Of a DNA stretch of 64,000 bases, positions 43,769 through 55,811 are shown one piece after another; the stretch's first letter is position 1; each line of letters starts with the position of its first letter. The notes under the pieces were generated by a model. It saw only the letters and a list, made by a program, of their open reading frames with translations. It did no database searches and was not told the origin of the DNA. Location of the stretch: NCBI GenBank assembly GCA_002077045.2, contig KZ111162.1, forward strand, positions 211,569-275,568, in the 5' to 3' direction. Made by a program: the position numbers and the translations under genes. This DNA is from Rachicladosporium sp. CCFEE 5018 (lineage: Eukaryota > Ascomycota > Dothideomycetes > Cladosporiales > Cladosporiaceae).

Positions 43769-46700
43769 TCAAGTATAACTCCTCATAGCCTCCACATACC
43801 CAACCCCACCCCTCAAATCCCTCTCAAAACTCTCCGCAACCTCCAATACCCGTCCGATCTGCTCCATGCCCAACACGCCCTCCTCGTTGAGCGCCAGCGC
43901 CTGCGCAGTCCTGACTACATTCTTAATCTGCCTACCATTCAAGCGATGCCTCGCAAGAGCATCGAGCTCCTTGTCCCCGAACTCCGCGACCTTGGTACCA
44001 GGTTGCGCGCGACACTTGTCCAGAAACATGGCCCACACGCTGCGCTTGGCTTTGCTCGTGAGGTCGCCGTAGCGCAGCGCGACGTGGATGCGAGATTGAA
44101 ACGCGTCGTCGAAAGTTTCGACGCGGTTGGTGGTTAGGAAGAGGATGCCTTGGAAGTACTCTAGCAGGCGCAGGAAGATTGACACCAAAGCGTTGCGGTG
44201 GATGTCGTGGACTTCGCGTTTCTCGAGGAAGACGTCCGCTTCATCCAGGAGCAGGACGGCGCCCCAGGAATGCGCGATATCGAGGATCTTTTGGAGTTCG
44301 AGTTCCAGCTTTGCAGGGTCTGTGCCCAGCTCGCCGGCGGAGACCATGTAGAGGGGGCATTTGAGGAGTTCAGAGATACCTTCGGCGGTGAGGGTTTTGC
44401 CTGTGCCTGGTGGGCCGTGGAGGACGGCTACGAGGCCTTTACCCTTGCCTTGCACGACGTCGTCGATTGTCTTTGCGGCGTGGAATTTATGGCTCTCAAC
44501 CAGAGCGCGGACGATCGATTTCTGGTTTGGCGGCAGGACGAGCGAGGAGAAGGCCGCTTCGTTGTACTCGATATCTCTGATACCCGAGAGGGAGAACTCG
44601 AGCCAGAGTTTCTCATTGAAGGCGAAGCCCAGCACGACGGGAGATGTGAGCAGCAGGTCTTCGTCGGTGTAAACTGGAGCTTTGCCGGCTTGGGCCATGG
44701 CTGTGACGGTGTTCGGGCGAACGATGGCGCCGTCTTCATCGACTTCTACTTCGACCATGTGGTATTCTTCGCCGACTTTGACCATGCGGTACTTCTTCTT
44801 GGCTGAAAGGTCGTCGCCGCCTGCCTGTGCTTGATCGTCGTCGGAATCGGAGCCGCAGCAGCAGTCGTCGGAATCTTCCTCATCGTCGGAGAAGACTTCG
44901 TCGTCCTCATGCGGCTTGATGGAGGAGATTGAATAGTTCGGGTTGATGCGGCGGAAGGTTTGAGGATCAATCATTACGCGGCCGTTAATGTTGATCTTGA
45001 CAATCTGGTTCTTCTTCTTCTTGTGGAAGGCGAGACCTTTGTGGAAGCGGTAGGCCATGCNNNNNNNNNNNNNNNNNNNNNNNNNNNNNNNNNNNNNNNN
45101 NNNNNNNNNNNNNNNNNNNNNNNNNNNNNNNNNNNNNNNNNNNNNNNNNNNNNNNNNNNNACTGGAGCTTTGCCGGCTTGGGCCATGGCTGTGACGGTGT
45201 TCGGGCGAACGATGGCGCCGTCTTCATCGACTTCTACTTCGACCATGTGGTATTCTTCGCCGACTTTGACCATGCGGTACTTCTTCTTGGCTGAAAGGTC
45301 GTCGCCGCCTGCCTGTGCTTGATCGTCGTCGGAATCGGAGCCGCAGCAGCAGTCGTCGGAATCTTCCTCATCGTCGGAGAAGACTTCGTCGTCCTCATGC
45401 GGCTTGATGGAGGAGATTGAATAGTTCGGGTTGATGCGGCGGAAGGTTTGAGGATCAATCATTACGCGGCCGTTAATGTTGATCTTGACAATCTGGTTCT
45501 TCTTCTTCTTGTGGAAGGCGAGACCTTTGTGGAAGCGGTAGGCCATGCCTTCGAGGCTTGTAAAATGCCTGCCTCGCTCGATGATCATTTTCTTGACGCC
45601 CTCTGGGTCTTGATGATACTTCAACGGATACGTGGCGAGGCTGGTGATCTTGCGAGGGCCCTTGCACTCTTCGACAGCAGCCTCGTACTCGCCGTAGCCG
45701 AAATTCTTGCCGTCATATTCGAGATATCGACCCTCTACTGCGTACCACTCGCCTCGGGTCATAGACTTGAGCTTGTTGGCGTGCTCAACCTTGAAGCACC
45801 GCGGCTCTTCCCATGAGCCATAGCAGGATGAGATGGCGATCTCGTTAGGCTTGTACAGTGCCCAGAGCAATTCGAAGGTGATGTTCCCTGCTGCAATGAG
45901 CGGGTAGAGAGTCTTCTTGATGACACTGTAGTCCTCGTCGATATAAGCCACGAGAGTCATGACCATCTTGCGTTGCGACTCAAGCTTCTTGGCAGCCTTG
46001 CGCTTCTTCTCGGCCTTGATCTTGGCCTTCAGTGTCTTCTTGTAGTAGACACGCAACTCCTCGAGGTACAAGAAGAGCAAGTTGGGGTCGATGGTCGGCT
46101 CCTCGGCTTCCAGACTGACTCGCTTACAATCTTTCATCACCTCTGAAAGTGCCGCACGCAGCGCTTTCGCCTTGATGTCGATGAGTGTGCACACGAACTC
46201 GTTTTCGTAGTTGAACGTCCGCCGGACAAGGAAGGCGTAGTCTGCGTACTCACTCTCGTCCCTGCCCGAGCTCTCCCGCAGAGTCCACTCGTGGCGGGTG
46301 GTGTCCCAGAGCTGATCGACCTTCTTGAATGGCAGACCCTTGTCCTTCCCTGTCTTCTCCTTGGTTTTCTTCGTGGTCTGAAGCTTGAGTTCATCGATCT
46401 GGGCTTGCAGTGTCTGCATACTCGTTCGCCGGGAGTCACTGCCATCATTGTCTTCTGAGGCTGAAGAAGCAACTTTCTCCTTCTTGGACTTCTTGGCGGC
46501 TTTCTTGGATGCCTTCTTCGCGGCTGCCTTTTTCTTCTTCTTGGACTTCTCGTCCTCAGATGAGCTGTCACTGTCCTCTGACTCTGACTGCTCCGATGCC
46601 TCCGACTCTGAGCTTTCCTCACTACTGGACTCTAACTTCTTTGTCTTGCGATGCTTCTTGTCCTTGAGCTTGCGCTTCTTGCTCCTTGTCTTGACGGCCT

Positions 46701-47142
46701 CGTCGTCGCTAGATGATTTGTCACTCGACGACTCAGCATCGACAGAGCTGCTGTCAGAGCTCGACGAATCCTCGACAGGCTTCCTCCGCGATCTGCGTTT
46801 CTTATCCTGCTTCGTTGACGTCTGCTTCGTCTTGTGCTTGTGATTCTTGCACTTCGCCTTCTTCGTGGCGGCCTTGTCGCACTTTGATGCCTCGGCGTCT
46901 GCCGATGTGTTTGCAGCCAGCTGGGTTGACTCTGTCGCCACTTCTTCCTGTCTCTCACTCGCCGTCGCCGCGGACCCTGTAGTACTGTCCGCCATGTTGT
47001 CACCAGTTCTGTGTGTGCGGCGTCCGAGAGAGCTCGATGACGTGCTGGAGATGGATGATCCCGGAGTATGTATGGCAGAGTCGCCTAAGGGGGTTGATGT
47101 AGTGTCGTTCCCAGATAGCTGATTCACTGGTAGCTCGTTCAT
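43769..47142 (-). CDS. DUF7025-like AAA+ ATPase, split by a false duplication
   Basis: An AAA+ ATPase gene of a family common in filamentous fungi. As assembled, it is broken by the 100-N gap at 45061-45160 and by a 388-bp sequence present on both sides of it. Removing one copy plus the gap (488 bp in all) leaves one uninterrupted frame of 962 codons, that is 961 residues. The N-terminal 220 residues are low-complexity Ser/Lys/Glu tracts, likely disordered. A conserved middle region precedes the ATPase core. Walker A GPPGTGKT falls at about residue 747 and Walker B LLLDEADVF at about 800, with a sensor-like LTTNRVETFD after it. The cellular role of this family is poorly known. The start is ATG 47142. 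Confidence 0.88.
44673..45060. repeat. 388-bp duplicate, left copy (contig-end overlap)
   Basis: This matches 45161-45548 base for base as far as I could compare, ends exactly at the N run, and lies within a single gene. It reads as the unmerged overlap of two contigs and not as a biological duplication. Confidence 0.93.
45061..45160. other. scaffold gap (100 N)
   Basis: A placeholder gap. Because the flanking sequences are identical over 388 bp, the true distance is negative: the two contigs overlap and no sequence is missing. Confidence 0.95.
45161..45548. repeat. 388-bp duplicate, right copy (contig-end overlap)
   Basis: The second copy of the sequence at 44673-45060, offset by 488 bp. 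It starts at the first base after the gap. It encodes the same part of the AAA+ ATPase, including the acidic run with several cysteines in DDCCCGSDSDDD. Confidence 0.93.
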
Positions 47143-48744
47143 TGATGCCTCAAATGCTTGCTAGTGGTCAATGAGATAGACTGTACTAGCAAAGAATGTG
47201 GATCTAGAAGATGCTTGATGTATCAAAGTAATGCTATGAATGATTATACGGCTCCACGTCAACCACGAGAGCAGCTAGCAGTATATGTAGGTACCTTATG
47301 TATACGAGACTCGATCAGCTTCATAGACGAGAGCTGCCTACGCTAAGCACGCCGCGATGCAGATGCGGAGACACCGGTGTGCGGCAAGCGATGACTGCAA
47401 TGCTGCCTGGCCTCAGCCATGAGTGCCAGAGCCAATGATGGCCTCTACCTGCACATGAGTCGACCTCGAGAGCTGAGGTGTTCATGCGCTGTTCATGTAC
47501 CGTTCCCCACTTCGGGGCGTGCGCCACAGGGCGCAGTCGTCACCTCCACCTCGCTATGAATGCAGCATTCTCCCGTGAGGTATTTTTGCCTGAGGTATCT
47601 TTGCCTGATGTATCTGTGTTGGCCGCGCCGTGTCGAGGAACGACACTCGGACAGGTCAACTATCAACGCGGCGTAAGTCTGAATCTGGAAGCTGGAGATT
47701 GACACTTTGCTGGCTGACCATCCATTTCCGCTGCCCTACCACACGCCGCCATAAGCAACACCCATCTTGGAGCCGCCTCATGTACTCCAGATGCGATCAG
47801 CGAACAGGCGATGATGTGATAGCTCTTGGTCTGCCTAGCTCGGCACGCGAACTCACGAGCTTACAGCTGCCTTCTACAATGTCGCGTGCAGATAATCCCC
47901 GAGCACGAGAGTTATGAAGGTCGGCGGCGCGTCCTTTTGCGACAAGCCTATGTCGCCATCTATTAGTCGTTGTGAACGCTGACGGTGGATGTCGAGGAGT
48001 TCTGACCCTACGAGGGGCTTGTATGCTTGGTGCATCTGTCTTCCCGGCTCCAGCATGCACCATGTCCGCAGAGACGGGTATACTGGTTGCAGCTTCGACA
48101 ATGCGTGCATGTTGTGCAGACTTCGCGATCCGGTCTGGGAATTGCTGCTGGAGTTGTTGGAGTCGGCTGTACTTGGACTGCTACAGTGCCCTGGCGCGTG
48201 GGCTGTAGTATGTTCGCGATGCGACGGTAAGTGCGGCGTAGAAAGCCATCTCTGTGTAGAATTCCCGGCTCATACACCGCCATACTCGCTGCGATGCTCC
48301 CATCGTTTCGGATCTGCGCCATGTCGGACAGATTGATCACTGGCAAGCCTAAGGGGATGGAATGATCCTGGTGGGAAGCTTTGCACAGAGTTATGTAGGT
48401 GCTTCAGAAACAGCTATCTGCAAATTATTTGATGGGAGTCCGCCACCACCGAAGACACAGAGTAATCTTGTACAAATCGAGATGCGCAGCTCGCCATGCT
48501 GACGGCGAACTCGACGAGTTCTATGATCGCCTGATCTTTCGCTTCGTGCAGCCACCCTTCTCCTCATTGGTGAGGCCGCCGTGGCTTGAGTGACACAACG
48601 CTGTCACGCCACCGTATTTATAGGACCTCACCTCAGCTCTTCATCACGTCTCTCCAGAGGAACATCGTGGATCACTCAATTTGTCCACTTGGAATTTGTC
48701 GCTGTGCTTTTAGTCGATTCGTTGCGATTGGGCGTAATCCGAAC
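47143..48744. other. intergenic region, 1.6 kb
   Basis: The divergent 5' region of the AAA+ gene and the DUF6594 gene. A three-unit tandem repeat lies at 47576-47620. Overlapping minus-strand frames at 47797-48346 have no motif and I could not build a spliced gene from them. A TATTTATA-like element at about 48613-48620 could serve the DUF6594 gene. Confidence 0.4.
47576..47620. repeat. three 15-bp tandem units
   Basis: Three adjacent 15-base units, TGAGGTATTTTTGCC, TGAGGTATCTTTGCC and TGATGTATCTGTGTT, differing by one to several bases. It is a small minisatellite in the AAA+/DUF6594 intergenic region with no obvious role. Confidence 0.75.
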
Positions 48745-49738
48745 ATGGGGCTTCGAGAATATGTGAGTGTCCTGACCTCAACCCAAGCTACATGGTCTTG
48801 ACTAGACGAAGCCACCGGCTCTCTCTCCCGACAACGAGGCCAACTATGCCAGTCAGACCTCAGATGCAAGGCGATTGAAGGCATGGAAGTACTACGGGTA
48901 TCCGGCCTATGCTCGGCACCTGGGATCCTCCCACGACTGTATGGTCCTCCGACGATTTAGTCAAACGCAAGCTCGTTGTTTGCTTAGCCTGCAGCATGAC
49001 ATCGCAGTCCTCGAGCGAAGATTGCACGATTGGGATGCGTACGGGATGAAGGATCCTTCGGAAAACTTGAGCTGCTGTAGTCTAGACTATGATCCTGTCC
49101 CTGAGCGACGCGGGATCCTAGCCGAGCTTACTCGAACGCTCTCAGAGTACAGTGAGTAGCATTGAAGATTCTTGGTTCGACAAATGGGCCCGTGCTTTAC
49201 AATTGCTGATTCTCGACTTGCAGATAGTTTGCTCTCCAGCTTCGCATCCCTGCGCGCTCTACCCCGAGCTACAGCGCGCGACGTCACGAATCTGAAGAAT
49301 TGGCATGCCACTTATGCCCATGCAATTGACGACAGCGAGCGTCACGATCTCGGTCACGAGGATGGCCTCTTCCAACTCATCCCGCTACAACAGTCAATGT
49401 TCGCCGTCACCCTCCAACATATACCCGTATTGCGCTCCATCTTCCGGACAAGACGACGAAGTGATCACGACGAAGACGGCGTGGCCGAGTACTGGAGCGA
49501 TACTGCGATGGACAGTGCTGCCACACTTCTCACGTTGATTGCGGGGCTTGGAATGCTTCTCGGATCATGCTGGTGGCTCGAGCATATTGATAACGAGGCA
49601 TCGAGGCTGGACTTGATCACCGGGTCGACCACGCTATTTGCGCTCGGGCTTTGGGGCGCTATGGGTAACAAATCGGCTGAGGTGTTGACTGGGACTGCTG
49701 GATACATGGCCATTCTGGTCATCTACCTGTCGCATTAA
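48745..49738 (+). CDS. DUF6594-type fungal membrane protein
   Basis: A 292-residue protein from exons 48745-48762, 48806-49151 and 49224-49738; the introns are 43 and 72 bp. The first exon is only six codons. The N-terminal half is soluble and helical, with LLSLQHDIAVLERRL, a heptad-like stretch seen in fungal DUF6594 (PF20237) proteins. The C-terminus has three hydrophobic helices (ATLLTLIAGLGMLLGSCWWL, the one around TTLFALGLWGAM, and GYMAILVIYLS), also typical of that family. Function is unknown; members are abundant and variable in filamentous fungi. The assignment is from pattern recognition of the layout, not from a search. Confidence 0.78.
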
Positions 49739-50693
49739 GCGACGAGCAGCGTACTGCAGACGTGCTCTCTCGAGCACGAGGATCAGGTAGCAGAGCTTAG
49801 TGAGTGAATGTCGACGGGATGTCTGCCATCGTGCTTGCCCGGTACTGAAGAAATTCGTCCATTAAAAGGGGACCGAGCTATTGCGCCATATCTCGAGCGA
49901 AACCACAGCTCCGAGGAGACTAGACAACTATGATGTAAATGTCAACAGCATTGGAGATCTCTTCCAATCTCAAGAATAGTGAAAGTCATCTCGCTGGATC
50001 GAAGTGCTTGTTTAGCTCCTCATGCATGCTAACATTCGGTCGACTTCCGTTCTCAGCAGCCATCCATCTCGAGTTCAAGATCGACAGTACGAGTACACTG
50101 CCCTACCCTCCCGGCCGCAAGTCAAACGATGCTCTCAACTCTCGCTGAGCATAAGTCACAGGCAGCGCTTCAATCAGACTAGCTGGTGAAACGACTTTAT
50201 CTACTACCGCGTTGACGAGGGTCGTTTACTGCGGGAGCGGCTCTCACAGGGGCAGACTAGTCGACTGGCTGTGGTGAGTATATCTGCACAAGCATAAAAG
50301 CGTTGCAGGGTCTTCCGAGAGGCTCAGATGAGAGAACCAGCGACGTACACGCGCCTATTGCTGATAGTCGATCTGTGGTCAGTCGGATCGTTATGAAGAT
50401 GCCTCTCCCAGTTCAGCCAGAGCACGTAAATGCTGCCATTGGCTGCATCGCTAGCCTTCCGCGCCGTGAAATGTAACAGCGAGAAGAGGCGAGGGCGTGA
50501 CCGATGAGCTGCCGAGAGCAAGTTATAGTGACAAACAGCTAGTGAAGGACTTCGAGTTAATCTTGTTGTCGGCAACGGGTGATCCCGAGACGCCGACATC
50601 ATATGAGTCTCGTAGCTCCAATGCATCTCAGTGGTTGGTACACGTAGCCTACGATAACACACTGTGCGTTGGGACTCCGTTCACGCCAACGCG
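49739..50693. other. intergenic region, 955 bp
   Basis: The 3' flank of the DUF6594 gene and the promoter of SEC5. No supported ORF, repeat or RNA gene was seen. Confidence 0.4.
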
Positions 50694-53600
50694 ATGCCTG
50701 TGAGCGCGAGTAAGGAACGCGACTTGCTTAGTCGATATCACCTGACGAACCCATATCCAAATGAGTGGCCGCAGCCTCTCCACGGTGAAGATGACAGCGA
50801 TTCCGATTTCGGGAGTGATGTACAGCAGCCGAAGCACCGCAACGGAAATGTAAGAGAGTCACGCATTTCGGCCACATACAAGTCTATCGACCGTCATGCG
50901 AGTCTACGCTCCCTGGGCCTGTCTGGCACCCAAAAGACGGCCGGAGGAGTGGACAGTCTGGTGCAGAAAGATGAGCCTGATCCATTGGGCATGGCGCCCA
51001 GTGTGGTAGCAGAACTACGGCGAAGAGGCTTGCCAGTGGATGAGGACGGCTTGCGGAACCGATTCATGCTATCGAGCACAAGCTTCTCCCCACAGCTGTT
51101 CCTAGCCCAGGTACACCAGGACGCGAGTACACAGGAGCTACTACAGGGCTTGGACTTCCTGAGTCGGAGCATCGAGCAGAAGAGCGCGTCCTTAAAGGTT
51201 TTGGTGGAAAGCAACTTCGAGAAGTTCGTGCGTGCTAAGGCCACTATCGATAACGTCTACACGGAGATGTGCACGCAGGGTGCAGAACCTCTGGAGCCAG
51301 CTACAGGCCGTAGACCGCATTCTCGGCAGACCAGCAAGAACCAGAGCCATTTTAGGAACTCGAGCAATCCTTTCAGCCCTGCGAACAAGCCTCTTCCAAG
51401 CGATAAGAAGAAGAATGCCCTGACAAAGGAGAGCGAGTACGGTGTACAAGGGATCAAAGCACCGTTGACGGAGGTCGCAATCAAGGCTGAAGAGGTCTGG
51501 GGACCTGCTTTGGGTGGTAGAGAACGCGAGGAGGGGTTGAAGGCCATACTTGGTTCCATGGAGCAACACAAAGAAGTGTTCAGGCTTAGTGGGAGCGTCT
51601 TTGAGGCCATTCGAAAAAATGACTACGACACTGTGATCGCAGATTATCGACTCGCGAAGAAGTACGCCGACGAGGCGCGTACCATTGCTGACTATGCACG
51701 ATCGAACAATGCGTCCTTGTCCGAGCAGGAAGTCAATCAGATCATACTAACGGCGCGTATGTGGCATGACGTGTCTGCGCAAATCGAAACGTTCAAACGC
51801 GAGGTGTGGCGACGATTGAAGACGAGTCACGGTCGAAAGCCAAAGGCCGTTGTTGATGACACTGATAAAGAGCTCCACATGGAGCTTATTGGAGTTTTGC
51901 TACAGCTTGGCGTTGATGAGAATCCCATTTGGCAGTGGCTAAACAGCCGCTCTTTGTATCTGAAAGACAAGATAGCACGATCGTTCGAACGGAGCAGGAT
52001 TGAGATCGAGATCCTTCGACGACGACTTGCTAACAATGGGAAACCCGATGCCAAAGCGCTTGCACAATACCTTCGTTCAGCCGGAGGCGTAACGTCGACA
52101 CAACTCGTCATGGGCAGCACTCCGGCCATCGATACGCCGAGGATCACTGCCTTCTGGGAGAAAGTACACGCCAGTATCAACGCCCTTCCATCGATATCCG
52201 AGGGCGTACTAGGAGAAGTCATCGAATTCTGGGAAGCCACACAGTCATTCATCGATAATAAGGCTCAAAAGGCCTTCCCTACAGCAGTCTTTGCAGCCGG
52301 TCTCGAACATCTCGAACTTGAACCAGACGATGTTGCGAGTCTACGCTCAGGAGCACAGGACCTCGTGAATCTTTTACGAGAGAACGTGTTGGCTTTCTTT
52401 TCAGACCCTCCAGTCGAGGATTTGAGCGATCTGTACTCACCCATACCGCCTACCCCCATTACGCCTGACTCGGCACAAGCTACTGTGAGTCCCCATATCA
52501 AGCGCAGCTTCTCCTTCCCGCAGGATGTGCCGCCACCTAGCCCTCAAAGCGGAGCATCGTGGGAGAAATTCGCTTTCTGGCCACCTGGCGGCAATTCCTC
52601 GAGCGGTGTGCACTACCTGAGTCGCATACTAGCTCTAGTGGGCACAGCAGCGACCGAGATGTCCTCCCTCAGCGTCATTCGAACCATGCGCTCCGGCGCC
52701 GAACCGCTGAAGCTTCTCGTTGGCGCAGCACGAGAACGTTGCATTCAAGCCGTCTGCGCTGCTTGGGTGCCCGACGCCGAGCGCTGCAAGTATATGGAGC
52801 TTTGGGTACGGAATGCTGAGCGCAGGGACCTCACGACTATGCCTAGCACGTTCATGGCGTTTGAAGAGAAGATTCTGGCGGGCATGCAGAGAATTGCTTA
52901 CATCTCCGAAGCTACTACGACTGCCGCTGCGAGAGGTGAGGAGGTAATTGTACCGCCTAGTGCAAAGCTGCTACAGGCTGTGAGGGGCTGCTTTGTCACG
53001 AGTCTGTATAAGGCGCTGAGTGGCATGGTGGAGAATGCTGAAAGGCCGGGTATTGATGGGAGGAAGGAGGATGATCCGGATGGAGTGACTCTGCCACTCC
53101 GGGCTGTTGGTGGCAGTGGTGGGGACGCAGAGAATACGGTGCTCGATGCGAGGAATCAGGTGAGTGAACATCGTGCTCTCGAGGAAATTTGGTGGGTTCT
53201 TGTGCTATGATCATGCGCACCACAGCTGTGAAGATGTAGGAGAAGCGTCGTTGAGAGACGTTCACCCCAGCTTCGTCTCTCTTCGATGCTCTCGCTTCAT
53301 GATCACAGTGGTGGTGCACATGATAGTCGCACAGGAAACACTATCAATTCTTGGAGAAACAGCCGTCTGGTCCAGAATATACTGACGACAACTTACAGAA
53401 CGTCCGCCGCTTGATTACGCTCTCAAACCTCGCACATTTGCGATCCGAAATCATCCCCCAATTGATTGCGCAATTCGAGTCGTCCTTCTCCGTCAAGCTC
53501 ACAGAAGAGAGTAAAACGATCCGCGACGTCCTCTCGCAGATCGACGCCCGCCTCTTCCAAGCTTACGTCAAACCTACCATCACAGCCCTGCAGGCCACCA

Positions 53601-54100
53601 TAACCGCCGGTATTACGTCGCCCACGTGGGCACCGGAGACTGGAAGGCCAACGGATGCCCGGCCGTATGCCTACGAGGTCCTACTAGCATTGGTCCTAGT
53701 GCATTCCGAAGTATCCACCACCGCCCCACCACTCACGAACCAAATTCTCTCCTACCTCCTTGAGCACTCCTCTCTCGCGCTGATCTCGGCCTTCAAAACA
53801 CGACCTCGCTACACCCTCTCGGCTCTTATGCAGGCCACGCTGGACGTCGAATTCATGGCACAAACTCTCAATAGCTATACTACCGACAGGGCGAGTGAGG
53901 TGCAATCTCAAGTTTATCTCACGTTGGACGAGAGGACGGATAATGAAGCTCGTGCACGGCTTGAGGGGGAGCTGCCGGCTATGAGAGGGGTGTTGAAACG
54001 TTTACGGGAGGGGACGAAGGGGGAGTTTGGGTGTTTTAGGCGCGAGAAACGGGGGAGGGATGTTAGGAGTGGAAGCGGTGGTGGTGCTGCTAGGACGTGA
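50694..54100 (+). CDS. SEC5: exocyst complex component Sec5
   Basis: A 1055-residue subunit of the exocyst, which tethers secretory vesicles to the plasma membrane at growing hyphal tips. Exons are 50694-53159 and 53399-54100. The frame is open upstream to 50664, but the first ATG is 50694. Sec5 features include the N-terminal LLSRYHLTNPYPNEWP, the region FLAQVHQDASTQELLQGLDF followed by SIEQKSASLKVLVE (the vesicle-tethering N-domain), a Ser/Pro-rich insert, and a long all-helical C-terminal rod. The single intron (53160-53398) is 239 bp, four to five times the usual length here, and can fold into a long hairpin. The C-terminal end is Gly/Arg-rich. Confidence 0.94.
53160..53398 (+). repeat. 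hairpin-forming long intron of SEC5, introner-like candidate
   Basis: A 239-bp GT-AG intron, against 43-72 bp for nearly all others in the window. Imperfect inverted arms at 53197-53247 and 53292-53337 enclose a perfect 8-bp stem (GAGAGACG at 53253-53260 with CGTCTCTC at 53274-53281). This is the shape described for introner-like elements of Dothideomycetes: long introns with stable secondary structure. A single copy in the window cannot show mobility. Confidence 0.55.
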
Positions 54101-54752
54101 GGTTCTCTGGGGATTGGGGGCGGGGGCTTTAGGTAGTATTTGTTAAGCTGTGAGTGTGGTTGTATGAGCTGCAGGTCCTAGGAGAAGACCAAGTCACATC
54201 GTTATGTGGCTCGGAGTGCCAATGTGTGATTTCAGCCCTGCAGATGTCGACCTCTCTGACTGGTTTCACACAGTATCGCGCTAGCAAATGATCCCTGACT
54301 CCCTTATTACACAACGTCTACCGCCCACGTGGTACCCTTGCTACACCACTACCGCATACTTGGGTTCGCTAGACGAATTATCGATCACCTCGTTTGTTTG
54401 GTAATATTGTGACCAGCCCGGAACGATAGCGGCGACTTGACATCCAGACATCCTCTACACCTGCTGAGTGTCTGTGAGTCTTGTAGACGCAACTCGAACC
54501 GACCTACATCGACCACGCTGCCTGCCAGGCTGCAGACAGTGACTCCTCGACTGCGATCTCACATCGAGCTGCAGTCAGCATAAAGTTCAATTGGACACCC
54601 TCTCTTGCGATTTTCTCGACATTTCCTCGCAGGTCTGCGTACTGCTTCGCTGCATCTACCGGACTTTGAGGAATTTTTGCAGTGTCTCTCCTACAATCTT
54701 TCGAACATCGTTGAGGTATCACAACGCACCTCAGTTGATCAACTTCGTCGAC
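54101..54752. other. intergenic spacer, 652 bp
   Basis: The 3' flank of SEC5 and the promoter of the NmrA-like gene. The frame of the latter is open upstream to 54591 but lacks an ATG there. No other feature. Confidence 0.45.
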
Positions 54753-55652
54753 ATGACCATCAAGAGAGTCACACTCCTCGGCGCCGACGGCGAGCTCGGT
54801 CCTGCTATTCTCACTGCACTCCTAGCTGCAAATTTTGAGGTCACGGTGTTGAAGAGAGCCAACTCCTCGTCACCAGATGACTACCCCTCGAACGTGAAGG
54901 TGGCAAAAGTGGACGAATCGTTCACGGTCTCCGATCTAGTCCCTATTCTGGCTGGCCAAGATGCCCTAGTCATAACCATCAAAGGAACACAAGTCGAGCT
55001 ACAGAAACGCCTTGCCGACGCCGCTGTCGCAGCAGGCGTACAGAGACTCATACCAGCGGACTTCGGGAGCTGCGACTCAGCCAGCGAGCACGCGCAGAAG
55101 CTGGTGCCGCTGTTTGGCGCGAAGACCGAGCTTCGTTCTTACCTGAGCAAGCTAGCGCAGAATCACTCGGGCTTCTCATGGACGGCGGTGGTGGGTGGTC
55201 ATTTCTTCGACTGGCGCGCTGAGTTTCTGCATCTCTACCCCAAGTCCTGCCGGGCTGACATTCTGGGTCAAGGGGATGTCAGGAGTTCATATTCTACGCT
55301 GTCTCGCGTAGGCGAAGCTACAGCCAAGGTCCTCAGCAAGCTAACGGAAACGAAGAATCGCGTGGTGTATGTGCAGAGTTTCTCCGTCACCCAGGATCAG
55401 ATTCTGAAGGCATTCGAGAAGGCCAGCGGGAAGAAGTGGGAAGTGCAGACTTTCGATCCGGCAGAGTATGAGAAGACATGGGTGAAGAAGCGGGATGAGG
55501 GCGACAAGGAGGCGATTGAGAATCTGGTGTTCATGCTGGGAGCTTTGGAGAGTGACTGGACGAAGAAGGAGGAATTTGCTATGAAGCTACTTGAGCTGGA
55601 GGATGAAAGTCTCGATGAAGTGGTGGGCAGGTGTTGGGAGATGTGGAAGTGA
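54753..55652 (+). CDS. NmrA-like / isoflavone reductase-family protein
   Basis: An intronless gene for a 299-residue atypical SDR. The N-terminal nucleotide-binding loop reads VTLLGADGELGPAI (a G-x-x-G-x-x-G variant), then a basic pocket VLKRANSS, the turn DALVITIKGTQ, and RLIPADFGS, which is characteristic of the isoflavone-reductase / CipA-like branch. Length matches the family. Members either reduce phenylpropanoid-type substrates or sense NADP(H) redox state without catalysis; the sequence does not decide. The ATG at 54753 is preferred because it places the Rossmann strand four residues in. Confidence 0.9.
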   Translation: MTIKRVTLLGADGELGPAILTALLAANFEVTVLKRANSSSPDDYPSNVKVAKVDESFTVSDLVPILAGQDALVITIKGTQVELQKRLADAAVAAGVQRLIPADFGSCDSASEHAQKLVPLFGAKTELRSYLSKLAQNHSGFSWTAVVGGHFFDWRAEFLHLYPKSCRADILGQGDVRSSYSTLSRVGEATAKVLSKLTETKNRVVYVQSFSVTQDQILKAFEKASGKKWEVQTFDPAEYEKTWVKKRDEGDKEAIENLVFMLGALESDWTKKEEFAMKLLELEDESLDEVVGRCWEMWK

Positions 55653-55811
55653 TCGCTTTGCCGAAAAGGCACTGTGCAACCATAGATAGATTCTGTACAT
55701 GTCGACCAAGCTGTGGCCGTCCGTACCTCACGATCGTCTCATCATGCAATCAAATGCAGCCACTAAACGCCTTCGCTAAATCCCACAAAGTTTCCCCCTT
55801 CGCACTCGTCA

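Noticed and set aside
44673..45548. A true tandem duplication within the AAA+ gene
   Set aside because: The copies are identical, abut the N run exactly, and only collapsing them gives an open frame, which fits overlapping contig ends.
47797..48346. Possible small minus-strand gene in the AAA+/DUF6594 intergenic region
   Set aside because: Frames overlap in three registers, and I found no splice set giving a protein with familiar features.
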